From AP-15 sp963833745 (lineage in GTDB: Bacteria > Pseudomonadota > Alphaproteobacteria > ATCC43930 > CGMCC-115725): 64,000 bases of DNA. Position 1 is the first letter of the stretch; each line of letters opens with the position of its first letter. Below are positions 54,700 through 63,650 of the stretch, one piece after another. Where the stretch lies: contig CAWHZD010000008.1 in NCBI GenBank assembly GCA_963833745.1, forward strand, positions 496,001 through 560,000, read 5' to 3'. Position numbers and translations under genes: made by a program. The notes beneath the pieces were generated by a model that saw only the letters and a list, made by a program, of their open reading frames with translations, searched no databases and was not told where the DNA came from.

Positions 54700-55212
54700 T
54701 CACTCGGCGTCGGCGGCGAAGCTGGGGAGCGCGTCGCCGATTGATATGGGGCTGGCAGCCGCCTGCAGTGCCCATCGCGGGGACGGCCTCCGCGCGCGGC
54801 GGGATTGGGTGCTGCGGGCGCGCAACGGCACGGTGCCGTCGGTGTCGGCGCGGGATCCGGGCCGGGCGGTGATCCAGGCGCGGGCCGCGGGCGTCTCGAT
54901 CGTCGCAAACACCCGGATCTGGCCCGGGATCAGAAACCGGATCGCTTTGACCGTCAGTCTGACCCAGGCGATGTCGGTGACGATCGCGATCCGTTCGCAG
55001 CGCGCAGCATGCTCAAACCCGATGTCGAGATCGTCCCACCCCGACCCCGGAAAGCGCGACCCGAGTTCGTAGTAGAGCCGGATCTTGTCGCGCCACCGCA
55101 GCGACTTCTCGATCGCCGGCGCCAGGATCTCGCGACACTCCTGCTGGGTCACCCGGCCCTTGACCGCGATGCCGACGACGTTGTGGGGAAGCCCCTCGAG
55201 CAGTTCGATCAT
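54700..55212 (-). CDS. SpoIIAA-like (STAS-fold) protein, copy 2
   Basis: A 170-residue copy of the protein at 51649, with the same start (MIELLEGLPHNV) and the same core through RADTDGTVPLRAR. The unique tail (RRPSPRWALQAAASPISI) results from the end of the duplication. The core is almost unchanged, which indicates a recent duplication. Confidence 0.78.
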   Translation of the reverse strand: MIELLEGLPHNVVGIAVKGRVTQQECREILAPAIEKSLRWRDKIRLYYELGSRFPGSGWDDLDIGFEHAARCERIAIVTDIAWVRLTVKAIRFLIPGQIRVFATIETPAARAWITARPGSRADTDGTVPLRARSTQSRRARRPSPRWALQAAASPISIGDALPSFAADAE

Positions 55213-56945
55213 CGGCTGCTCCTGCGAGCGATCGGCGAGCCGGCGGCGAGGGCCGGGAGCGGCAGGTTCCGCGGGCCCTAGAAGGCCACCCGGAACTTGT
55301 AGATCAGCACGTTCTCTTTGCCCTGGAGATTGGCGACCACGGTGCGGCGGCCGTACATGTACTCGACGCCGGTGGTGATGAACGCGACCGGGTTCCACAC
55401 CAGGTTAATAAAGGCGTTCCACATCTGCTTGTTGATCGCCACCGCCTGGGTCGGCCCGATCAGCTGCGAGGAAATGTCCTGCTGGGCGAGGCCGGCGGCG
55501 ATCGTCGAGCGCAGGGTCGGGGTCCACCAATGCTGGTAACCGCCATTCGTGCTGAACGCGAAGACCGGCTTGATCAGGACGTTCGACGCCGCACCCAGGC
55601 CGGTGCAAGTCGCGGTCGGCGTTGCGCACGCGGTCGTGACCACAAAATTGCCGGCCAGTGGGAACAGGGTCTTGTCGCCGCCGCTGGCATAGTCGCCGAT
55701 CGCGTCGCCGGCGACAAAGCTGAACAGGAAATCGTCCTTGTTGTAGCCCCACCAGCCGGGCTTCACGTCGCCGGCGATGTGCCCGCCATAGCCGACAAAC
55801 TGCTGGTCGACGAACCTGCCGTCGGCGACGGTGTAAAAGCGCATGATGCCGGCGAAGTCGACATGTCCCCAAGGCTGCGACCAATACGAAGCGACCGTGA
55901 GGTTAGGTGCTTTTTGCACCGCCGGGTTGGCCTGCGAGGTCGCGGCGGTGGTGCTGATGCCCGTCCCGGTGCACGCGATGCCGTTGCACAGCGAGCCCAA
56001 GGCGAGCTGTTGCTGAGCCGGGCTGGTCGCCGTCCCGATGCCCGACAAGTTGAGGTCGCTCGATTTCAACACCGCCCGGCAGGACGACGGTGGTGTAGGG
56101 GACTTCCGCCGAGGCTGAGAAGGCGCTGCCGTACGGGCCGGCAAGCGTGTAGCGCACCTGCGGGATGCGCATGCCGCCGGTCGAGCCCTCGGCGCCGCCG
56201 AATTCCATCGACTCGGTGTCGGCGTCGGCGTCGGAGAAGTTCGAGATCGCCTGGCCGCCGAGGAACCCGCCCAATGTGCCGTAAGCGTATCTGAGGCGGG
56301 GGAGCAGGCTGTCGCCGCCGCCCTGGTTCAGGGTTTGACAGCTGAAATTGTCGCAGCCCGCCCAGTCGAATTCCATAAACGTCCGCGCCTCGCCCCAACT
56401 GGTCGGGGTCCGGGTCTCGACATTGAGCCGCGATTGCTGCGGGCTGGCGGTGAGCACGCCGTTGTTGCGCGACGGCGCACGGTTGGGCGAAGGCGCGACA
56501 AAGCCGCCAAAGACCTTGCTGCTGCCCGGCGCGCCGGGGACGACCCCGCCGGCCAGCGGGATCACCTGCAGGTTCCCGTTTTGCCCTGAGTTGGTCGTGT
56601 AATTGCTGCCCGGGGTGGCGCCGCCGCCCTGGAGAAACAGCAGCGAGGTGATGTCGACAAAGCCGCCGACGCGCAGCGAGGTGTCGGTGCCGGGGATCAG
56701 GAACGATCGTGGAAAGCTGCCGGCGGTGGTACCCGACCCCGGGGGCGCCGCGGCGCCGAACGCCGGAACGGGACCGCTACCGCCCGTAGGGTAGCCGCCG
56801 GGAGCGCCGGGCCCGGCCTGAGCCTGGGCCTGCGCCAGCTGGTCGATGCGCTGCTGCATGAGTTGCTGGTTGGCGCGCAGATCCGCCAGCTCGTCGGCCT
56901 TGGCGGCCGGAAGACCCGTCTGCAACGCGATGATGGCGGTCAAAC
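54797..56945 (-). repeat. Tandem duplication, unit 2
   Basis: Second copy of the segment 51670-53820, same orientation, offset 3126 bp. Differences are scattered single bases, some coding changes in the porin N-terminal linker and two one-base indels. Confidence 0.85.
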
Positions 56946-56988
56946 CGCCAACCGCCGCTAAGGATCCAATACCTTGCGCTCTCGTCAT
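55278..56988 (-). CDS. DcaP-like outer membrane porin, copy 2, frame-broken
   Basis: The N-terminus MTRAQGIGSLAAVGGL differs from copy 1, but from TAIIALQTGLPAAKADELAD onward the copies agree apart from the linker (about residues 65-90), where GYPTGGSGPVPAFGA replaces the copy 1 sequence. It ends LIYKFRVAF. The frame breaks at 56064-56066, where copy 2 has TTT and copy 1 has TT. Repair restores GGVESSDLNLSGIG as in copy 1. Repaired length is about 569 residues. Confidence 0.82.
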
Positions 56989-57425
56989 CTCAGCCGCTCC
57001 CCCGCTAACCGACCTCTTAAATCAGAGGTTGATGATGATCAACGAGAGCCGCTTGATGAGCCATCCATCGTTAGATTGAAACACGGTGTAGTCAAAGACT
57101 TATATCTTGGGGAGCAATGATGTAAATCTAGATGGATTTTTGATCCGATCCATGAGCCGTCTGAGCGGGTTAAATAACTGAAATAAGGATGAATATAAGA
57201 TTGGAAAACGGTCTAAATCGTTCTCATGAAAGAGCGTGGCGCCGATGGCGCTGCGCGATCAGGGCATGGGTGCGATCAAGCCGGCGCTAAAGCTCGGGCC
57301 GCCGGGGCCAGATGCGAGTATCCCGATCGGCTGAAGAAGAGCCTTTCAATAAACGCAACGCGCGAAACCGGAAGATGCGGCGCACCCCGGCGCGCCATAA
57401 GCCAAATGGCGCAAGCGGTGTCGGG
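56989..57425. other. Upstream region of porin 2
   Basis: About 437 bases without a gene. Bases 57040-57220 are AT-rich and should hold the porin promoter. The inverted repeat ACCTCT-TAAATC-AGAGGT lies at 57012-57029, in the probable leader 24 bases before the porin ATG, and may affect translation. Small plus-strand frames toward 57425 are shadows of the TPR gene or noise. Confidence 0.5.
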
Positions 57426-59354
57426 TCAGCGAACCATTTGGGCGAGCCCCGCCGCAATCTCGCACATCGCACCCTGCCAGTCGCCCGGCGCACCCTGGCG
57501 AAACAGTCGCGCAGTGGGATACCAGGGGCTGTCGTTGCGTTCGGTCAGCCAGCGCCAGTCCGGGTTGTGCGAAAGGACCACCCATGTCGGGCGCCCCAGT
57601 GCGCCGGCCAGGTGCGCGACCGAGGTATCACAAGCGATCACGACATCGAGGCTCATCATGACTGCCGCCGTGTCGAGGAACGCATCGGGTCCCGCATCGA
57701 AGTCTGGTCCGAACGCCTCCACTCGCATGCCTGCCGGCAAAGAGGCGAGCTGATCGAGACCGTCGTGTTTTTGCAGGCTGAAGAGGTGTAGCCCCGGCAG
57801 GGCCGAGATCGGCGCAAAAGCGCGAAGTGGGACGGAACGGGCTTTGTCCATGGACGCTTGAGGGTTGCCCTGCCACGCTATTCCAATCCTTAGACCGTCC
57901 TTGGGTAAGCGTTCCCGCCAGTTCGCAACCCGCTCGGGTTCCGGCAAAAGATAGGGGATTTCATTTGGGATGCTCCCCAGATTCGTCTTGAAGACTCGCG
58001 GCAGGCTCAGCAGCGGGCAATGTTGGTCGAATTCCGGCAGCGGGTCGCCGGCGGCGACGACCAGCGAGACTCCGGCGACGGTGCGGACGAGACGGACCAG
58101 CGGTTTTGGCACTTCGAGCACGACTCTTCCGCCGCACCCGGCAACGGCCGGGACATAGCGGACGAATTGCAGCGTGTCGCCAAACCCCTGCTCGGCATGG
58201 ATCAGGATGGTTTGTCCCGCAAGAGGCTCGCCCGACCACAGGGGCCGGTCGAAATTGCGGCTGTAGCGGGCGACGGCGAACCGCCACTCGTATTCCCGCC
58301 ACCCCTCGTCGAACTCTCCGGTCGCCAGCAAGGCGTGCGAGCGGTTGAAATGCGCCTCGGCATAATCGGGCTTGAGCGCCAGCGCCCGCACGTAGGAGTC
58401 GAACGCTTCGGCGTATCGGCCCTGGCGCTCGAGCGCGATGCCGAGATTGTTGTGGGTTTCGGCACGATCCGGCTGCACCGCCAGCGCGCGCTGATAATGG
58501 GCGGCCCCTTCCTCCGGGCGGTCGAGATCGACAAGCGCGACGCCGAGGTTGTTGCGCGTTTCGGGGTGGTCGGGCGCCAGCGCCAATGCCCGCTCGTAGC
58601 AGCGGACGGCATCTTGCGGCCGGCCTTGTTCGCGCAACACGACACCGAGCCCGATATGGCTTTCGATGCGATTCGGGCGAAGCAAGAGCGCCTGCTCGTA
58701 GCACGCCTGCGCCGCCGGCAGTTCGCCCTGCGCGCACAACGCGGCAGCTAGATTATCGAGAATTTCGACGGCCTCGGGCCGCAGGGTCAGCGCTTTACGA
58801 TAGCACGCGACCGCTTCGTCGAGCCGGCCGAGGTCCTGCAACACCATACCGAGATTGTTATGCAATTCGATCGCGTCCGGCGTGAGGCGCAGCCCCCGCG
58901 CGAAATAGGCGAGCGCCTGTTCGAATTGACCGAGTTGCTGGCAGGTGTTGCCGAGGTTGTAGAGCGTGTCGACCGAGTTTGGAGCGAGGGCGAGCGCTTG
59001 TTCGTAACACCTGACGGCCTCGGCGGTCCGACCCCGCGCTCTCAGGATGTTCCCGAGATTGTGATGAAAAGCCGGGTCCTGGCCGTCTCGCGCGATCGCC
59101 GCGCGGATGTGCTCGATCGCGTTGTCGGAACGGCCGCGCTGATGCTCGATCAGGCCGAGCAAGTGCAGCGTTTGCACGTGGCCGGGGTCACCGGCCAGGA
59201 TAGCCCGACAAATCCGCTCCGCCTCCGCCATGCGTCCGGCCCGGTGATGCCCAAGCGCCGCGCTGAGCCATCCTGCCACGGGGGTCCGCGCGTTGCCTGC
59301 GGTTCGACCTTGGTCCGTTCGCCCGCCGTGGGCGCGACGCTGCTTTCGGTTCAT
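57426..59354 (-). CDS. TPR-repeat glycosyltransferase-like protein
   Basis: A 642-residue protein with about ten TPR repeats (residues 30-390), for example NSVDTLYNLGNTCQQLGQFE and RAETHNNLGIALERQGRYAE. The C-terminal third is a glycosyltransferase family 9-like fold with LIHAEQGFGDTLQFVRYVP, RIGIAWQGNPQ and the donor-site block VIACDTSVAHLAGALGRPTW. Such TPR-GT proteins glycosylate surface proteins or polysaccharide. No signal peptide. Start at 59354 (MNRKQRRAHGG); the frame extends further upstream without purpose. Confidence 0.87.
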   Translation of the reverse strand: MNRKQRRAHGGRTDQGRTAGNARTPVAGWLSAALGHHRAGRMAEAERICRAILAGDPGHVQTLHLLGLIEHQRGRSDNAIEHIRAAIARDGQDPAFHHNLGNILRARGRTAEAVRCYEQALALAPNSVDTLYNLGNTCQQLGQFEQALAYFARGLRLTPDAIELHNNLGMVLQDLGRLDEAVACYRKALTLRPEAVEILDNLAAALCAQGELPAAQACYEQALLLRPNRIESHIGLGVVLREQGRPQDAVRCYERALALAPDHPETRNNLGVALVDLDRPEEGAAHYQRALAVQPDRAETHNNLGIALERQGRYAEAFDSYVRALALKPDYAEAHFNRSHALLATGEFDEGWREYEWRFAVARYSRNFDRPLWSGEPLAGQTILIHAEQGFGDTLQFVRYVPAVAGCGGRVVLEVPKPLVRLVRTVAGVSLVVAAGDPLPEFDQHCPLLSLPRVFKTNLGSIPNEIPYLLPEPERVANWRERLPKDGLRIGIAWQGNPQASMDKARSVPLRAFAPISALPGLHLFSLQKHDGLDQLASLPAGMRVEAFGPDFDAGPDAFLDTAAVMMSLDVVIACDTSVAHLAGALGRPTWVVLSHNPDWRWLTERNDSPWYPTARLFRQGAPGDWQGAMCEIAAGLAQMVR

Positions 59355-59459
59355 CGGTCCTTGATAGCCCAACCCGGTAATACATATCCACGCGTGCGCA
59401 ACCAGCCGTGCGGCGAATTCGGCTGCGCCGGTGGCAAACCCCAACGAGCGGAGAGGTCG

Positions 59460-59933
59460 ATGGCAACCAATTCCCCGTTACGGTCGCGACGCTGGGTCAA
59501 GCTGACGGGCGGCTTGCTGCTGCTGGGCGCTGCCGGCTGTGCCACGCCGCCGGCGGCGCAAATGCCCGTCCCAGCCGGTCAGGCCCGGATCTGGCTGTAC
59601 CGTGACTGGCAGCCTTCCGAGAGCCTCAGCCTCGCGAATGTCGATGTGAACGGCGCCTATTTCGGGTCTGTCGCCAACGGCAGCGCGATCTATCGCGACG
59701 TTCCACCCGGGCACTATCACATCGCGCCCGCCAGCTTTGTCCCGAGTTCCAGGCAGGATACCAATGTCGAGCTGGTTTCCGGCCAGCAGCTCTACGTCAA
59801 GATCGTCTCGCTGTCAGCCTGGGGGAGCGACAACACCGCGGCCAAGAATATTCAGCGTGACGCGTTCTGGGCCTGGCTGATCCCGCCGCAGGTCGCGGAG
59901 GCCGAGATCAGCCGCGACCGCAACGGCATCTGA
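59460..59933 (+). CDS. DUF2846 lipoprotein
   Basis: A 157-residue lipoprotein. Signal peptide with lipobox LGAAGC (Cys27) and the DUF2846 pattern ARIWLYRDWQP, NVDVNGAYFGSVANGSAIY, DVPPGHYHI. Family role unknown, mostly envelope associated. GAGAGG lies just upstream of the ATG. Divergent from the TPR gene. Confidence 0.85.
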   Translation: MATNSPLRSRRWVKLTGGLLLLGAAGCATPPAAQMPVPAGQARIWLYRDWQPSESLSLANVDVNGAYFGSVANGSAIYRDVPPGHYHIAPASFVPSSRQDTNVELVSGQQLYVKIVSLSAWGSDNTAAKNIQRDAFWAWLIPPQVAEAEISRDRNGI

Positions 59934-60008
59934 TCACCTTGGGTTATGGGCTCTGTCGATACGACTTTCGGTCGGCGGTAGCGACCGTGGCTCCGCTGAC
60001 GGTGTTGA

Positions 60009-60767
60009 TCAGGGGTTTCCGGCGCCGCTCTGCTCCAGTTGGATGGCAGGACGTGCAAAGGTCTCGCTCGGGCGATGCTCGTACTCCCGCAGCCATTCAG
60101 CCACTTGGCTGCGGCGCTGGACGTTCAGCTTGCTGAGGAGGTTGTGAACATGAGACTTGGTCGTCGCCAGGCTGATGTTCAACTGTCGCGCGATTTCCTT
60201 GTCGCTGAGCCCGCTTCTGATCAATTCGGCGGCCTGCCGCTCGCGCTTGGTGAGCGCGGGGAGCGGTAGCGCCGCATCGCGGTTGGTGCGCCGTCTTGCG
60301 CTCAACGCGATGCGCCGCAGCAGACCGTTGACGATGCGGCCCGAGGAAACCTGCTCGCCGCTGTGGATCTCGACGATCAGGCGCACGAAATCGGCCAAGG
60401 CAGCGGTTCTGGGGATGTAGCCGATGACGCCGGCCTCGGCCCAGGCGATGATCTCATCCTCTGTCTCTCGGACCGAGCAGGCGATGATGCGCATGATCGG
60501 TGCGATGTCGAGCGCACGCCTTACCGCAGCAGGGCCCTCGGGGATCCGTGCGTCCAACAAAACGATGTCGGCCCGCAAGGCCGGACTGAGCGCGACGGCC
60601 TCGGCGAGGCTCGTGCATTGGCCGACGACCGTCACCAACGGATCGCATTCGAGAAGCTGGACAATGCTTTCGCGCGTGTACCGGACACCCCATACGATGA
60701 GAATGCGCAGAGCCCGGCTGTCGCGGCTTTCCGTAACCGCGTGGTCAGGTGCGGCAACCGCCTCCAC
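60009..60767 (-). CDS. LuxR/NarL-type response regulator with atypical receiver
   Basis: A 252-residue regulator. The receiver (RILIVWGVRYTRES through FVRLIVEIHSG) keeps the phospho-acceptor Asp in IVLLDARIPEG, but the usual N-terminal acidic pair reads VWGV and the Lys near the end reads Arg (GYIPRTA). The C-terminal LuxR HTH is normal: LTKRERQAAELIRSGLSDKE, IARQLNISLATTKSHVHNLL, SKLNVQRRSQVAEW. GTG at 60767 has GGGGAGG five bases upstream and gives an N-terminal extension of about 23 residues before the receiver. No partner kinase gene is adjacent. Confidence 0.82.
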   Translation of the reverse strand: MEAVAAPDHAVTESRDSRALRILIVWGVRYTRESIVQLLECDPLVTVVGQCTSLAEAVALSPALRADIVLLDARIPEGPAAVRRALDIAPIMRIIACSVRETEDEIIAWAEAGVIGYIPRTAALADFVRLIVEIHSGEQVSSGRIVNGLLRRIALSARRRTNRDAALPLPALTKRERQAAELIRSGLSDKEIARQLNISLATTKSHVHNLLSKLNVQRRSQVAEWLREYEHRPSETFARPAIQLEQSGAGNP

Positions 60768-61292
60768 GACGCCTCCCCCAATCACCGCCGACCGCGCGGG
60801 ACTGCCGCACCGGGGCAACCCCGCCGGCCACCACTGAAACTTCCCAATTCGGCGATCGTGCTCCCACCCTGAGGTGAATGCGCCGATCTCTCCAGTCGCC
60901 GTAAACCCGGCTGCCGTTTTTTGCTGTTGGGGCATGCCGCCGTAACCTGGGTGAAAGCTATTACGGTCGAGAGGTTCGTGTCCAGCGCAATGTTTACTAA
61001 TCGATGATAAACGGCGGAACAATTCGCTGGAGTATCAGATTGAGAGCTACAAAAATTATTCCATGAGATGGGCCTCAATGAAATAAGCAAGCTTATCGAT
61101 TGGCTGTGCGCCGCGACAAATCGCGGGGGCGCCGTCCGGCGCTTGGTGCAATTGACAGAAACTCGGGTCGGGACTAGTTTTCGACGTCGCTCCTACAGAG
61201 CGACTAACCTCGGCGCCGAGCCCGGGGCAGCCAGTCCGCGAGTGTCGCGCACTGGCGCTTTCTGTCTCTAAACGGCGGTAGTGGGATCTTGC
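60768..61292. other. Intergenic region upstream of ffh
   Basis: About 525 bases without a supported gene. It contains an AT-rich stretch (60980-61070) and the putative ffh promoter at 61152. A plus-strand frame at 61068-61271 has no recognisable product. Confidence 0.5.
61152..61180 (+). promoter_or_regulatory. Putative sigma70-type promoter of the ffh operon
   Basis: TTGACA (61152-61157), a 17-base spacer, then TAGTTT (61175-61180). The -35 is a consensus match and the spacing is ideal; the -10 is weaker. It lies about 110 bases before the ffh start and points toward it. Confidence 0.5.
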
Positions 61293-62672
61293 ATGTTCGA
61301 CAGCCTGACTGATCGCCTGGGCGACGTCTTCGACCGGCTGCGCCGCCACGGTGCGCTGACCGAGAACGACGTCGGCGCCGCGATGCGCGAAATCCGGGTC
61401 GCGCTGCTCGAAGCCGATGTCGCGTTGCCTGTCGTTCGCGATTTCATCTCTGCGGTGCGCGAAAAGGCGTTGGGGCAGGAGGTTCTGCGTTCGGTGACGC
61501 CGGCGCAAATGGTGGTCAAAATCGTCCACGACCATTTGGTCGAGGTGCTGGGCGGCGGGTCGGATGAGGCCCAATCCGACGGGCTCGATCTGAACGCGCC
61601 GGCGCCGGTCGGCATCATGCTGGTCGGGCTCCAGGGCTCCGGCAAAACCACGACTGCGGCCAAGATCGCCAACCGGCTGAAAGGGCGCGACCGCAAGAAA
61701 GTTTTGCTCGCGTCGCTCGATGTGCAACGCCCCGCCGCACAGGAGCAGCTCGCCGTCCTCGGTCACCAGATCGGGGTCGCAACTCTGCCGATCGTACCGG
61801 GCGAAAAGCCGGTCGCGATCACCCGGCGTGCGCTCGAAATCGGGCGCACCGAAGGCTACGACGTGGTCGTCCTCGACACCGCCGGCCGGCTTCACATCAA
61901 CGAAGAGTTGATGCTCGAAGTGGCGGCAGTGAGCGCAGAGGCGCGGCCGCACCAGACTTTGCTCGTCGCTGACGCGATGACCGGACAAGACGCAGTCAAC
62001 CTCGCCAAGACCTTTGGCGAGCGTGCGGCCGTCACCGGGATCGTGCTGACCCGGGTCGATGGCGACGCGCGCGGCGGCGCCGCCCTGTCAATGCGCGCCA
62101 TCACCGGCAAGCCCATCGTCTTTATCGGCACCGGTGAGCGGATCGGCGCACTCGAACCGTTTCATCCGGAGCGCATCGCCGGGCGTATCCTCGGCATGGG
62201 CGATGTCGTCAGCCTCGTCGAGAAAGCCGCGGAGACCGTCGATCGGGACGAGGCCGACAAGCTCGCAGCCAAGATCGCCAAGGGCAATTTCGATCTCGAC
62301 GACCTCGCCGGCCAGCTGCGCCAAATCCGCCGCATGGGTGGAATGAGCGGTATGCTCGCGATGCTGCCGGGGGTCGGCAAGTTGAAGAAACAGCTGGGCG
62401 ACGCCAATATCGACGAGAGCATCGTCAAGCGTCAGGAGGCGATCATCTCGTCGATGACCAAGAGTGAACGGCGCAACCCGATGCTGCTCAACGGGTCGCG
62501 GCGGCGGCGGATCGCCGGCGGCTCGGGCACCTCGGTGCAGGAGATCAACCGGCTCTTGAAACAATACCGGGACATGGCCGACATGATGAAAAAGATGAAA
62601 AAGCTCGACCTCAAAGGTTTGCAGCGCCATGGACTGGCCGGGCTGATGCCGGGTGCCGGTTTTCGTCATTAG
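61293..62672 (+). CDS. ffh: Signal recognition particle protein Ffh
   Basis: A 459-residue SRP GTPase that binds 4.5S RNA and signal sequences. N domain start MFDSLTDRLGDVFDRLRRHG; G motifs GLQGSGKTTTAAKIA, DVQRPAAQEQL, DTAGRLHI and TRVDGDARGG; the M domain has the RNA-binding RRIAGGSGTSVQEINRLLKQ and methionine-rich helices (GGMSGMLAMLPG and MADMMKKMKK). ATG at 61293 was chosen over a possible start four codons upstream. Leads the ffh-rpsP-rimM-trmD operon. Confidence 0.97.
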   Translation: MFDSLTDRLGDVFDRLRRHGALTENDVGAAMREIRVALLEADVALPVVRDFISAVREKALGQEVLRSVTPAQMVVKIVHDHLVEVLGGGSDEAQSDGLDLNAPAPVGIMLVGLQGSGKTTTAAKIANRLKGRDRKKVLLASLDVQRPAAQEQLAVLGHQIGVATLPIVPGEKPVAITRRALEIGRTEGYDVVVLDTAGRLHINEELMLEVAAVSAEARPHQTLLVADAMTGQDAVNLAKTFGERAAVTGIVLTRVDGDARGGAALSMRAITGKPIVFIGTGERIGALEPFHPERIAGRILGMGDVVSLVEKAAETVDRDEADKLAAKIAKGNFDLDDLAGQLRQIRRMGGMSGMLAMLPGVGKLKKQLGDANIDESIVKRQEAIISSMTKSERRNPMLLNGSRRRRIAGGSGTSVQEINRLLKQYRDMADMMKKMKKLDLKGLQRHGLAGLMPGAGFRH

Positions 62673-62673
62673 A

Positions 62674-62706
62674 GACAGGTGACAGACAGGTGACAGACAG
62701 GTGACA
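62674..62706 (+). repeat. Three tandem 11-bp repeats carrying Shine-Dalgarno cores
   Basis: GACAGGTGACA is repeated exactly three times at 62674-62684, 62685-62695 and 62696-62706, between the ffh stop (62670-62672) and the rpsP ATG (62709). Each unit contains AGGTG, and the last one is correctly spaced as the rpsP ribosome-binding site. Length 11 is not a multiple of three. Confidence 0.85.
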
Positions 62707-62708
62707 GA

Positions 62709-63062
62709 ATGTCGTTGAAGATCCGCCTCGCTCGCGGGGGCGCCAAGAAGAGACCGTATTACAGCATCGTCGTCGCCGATTCGCGCAGTCCGCGCGACGG
62801 CCGCTTTATCGAGCGGATCGGGACTTACAATCCGATGCTCGACCGCGGCCATGCCGATCGCGTCACCTTGAAGGCGGAACGGGTCCAGCATTGGCTCGGT
62901 GTCGGCGCGCTGCCGACCGAGCGGGTGGCGCGCTTCCTCGGCGAGGCCGGGCTGATCGAAAAGCCGGCGATGCGCGAGACACCGCTCAAATCGACGCCCA
63001 AGGCCAAGGCGCAGGAACGGCAGAAGGCTGCGGCCGAAGCTGCCGCCGCGGCCGGCAACTAA
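62709..63062 (+). CDS. rpsP: 30S ribosomal protein S16
   Basis: A 117-residue S16: MSLKIRLARGGAKKRPYYSI, then RDGRFIERIGTYNPM and ERVQHWLGVGALPTERVARF. It has a C-terminal Ala/Lys-rich extension of about 30 residues, common in alphaproteobacteria. Its RBS is the last unit of a triple direct repeat. Confidence 0.97.
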   Translation: MSLKIRLARGGAKKRPYYSIVVADSRSPRDGRFIERIGTYNPMLDRGHADRVTLKAERVQHWLGVGALPTERVARFLGEAGLIEKPAMRETPLKSTPKAKAQERQKAAAEAAAAAGN

Positions 63063-63098
63063 TCGACTGTCGGGCGGGAATTGCTGGGCACAAAAGCC

Positions 63099-63650
63099 AT
63101 GGGGACTACGCCAAAGCAGGTATGCGTCGGCGTCGTCACCGGCCCGCAGGGGGTTGGTGGTGCAGTGCGGATCAAGAGCTTCACAGCGCGTCCGGAGGAC
63201 TTGGCCGCCTACGGCCCCCTTGCCGATGAAAGCGGGACGCGGCGCTTCGAGTTGCGGCTCGTCGGCGCGGCAAAAGGCGTATTGATCGGCCGGCTTTCCG
63301 GCGTTGAGGACCGCAGCAGTGCCGAGACCTTGCGCGGGTTGCGGCTCTATCTGCCGCGTGCGGCACTGCCGCCCCCCGAGGAGGAAGAGTATTATCACTT
63401 TGATCTGATCGGGCTCGATGCGGTTCTGGCGGACGGGACACCGATCGGGCGGGTGCGCGCGGTCGATGATTTTGGCGCCGGCGACACGCTCGAAATCGAG
63501 CGCGAGGGCGCGCAGCCGGTTATGGTGCCGTTTACTCGCGCGATTGTGCCGGTGATCGAGATCGAAAGCGGCCGGCTCGTCGTCGCGCCGGTGCCGGGGC
63601 TGCTCGACGATGGCGATACCGAGCGCCCTTCAGTCGAGCAAGACGCATGA
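63099..63650 (+). CDS. rimM: Ribosome maturation factor RimM
   Basis: A 183-residue 16S rRNA processing factor that assists 30S assembly by binding S19. N-terminal VCVGVVTGPQGVGGAVRIKS, PRC-barrel entry EEYYHFDLIGLDAV and a MVPFTRAIVPVIEI block. ATG at 63099 chosen; TTG at 63081 with GGCGGGAA before it is possible. The stop overlaps the trmD start as ATGA. Confidence 0.94.
   Translation: MGTTPKQVCVGVVTGPQGVGGAVRIKSFTARPEDLAAYGPLADESGTRRFELRLVGAAKGVLIGRLSGVEDRSSAETLRGLRLYLPRAALPPPEEEEYYHFDLIGLDAVLADGTPIGRVRAVDDFGAGDTLEIEREGAQPVMVPFTRAIVPVIEIESGRLVVAPVPGLLDDGDTERPSVEQDA

Noticed and set aside
51670..56945. Composite transposon as the cause of the duplication
   Set aside because: No transposase, terminal repeats or target duplication flank either unit.
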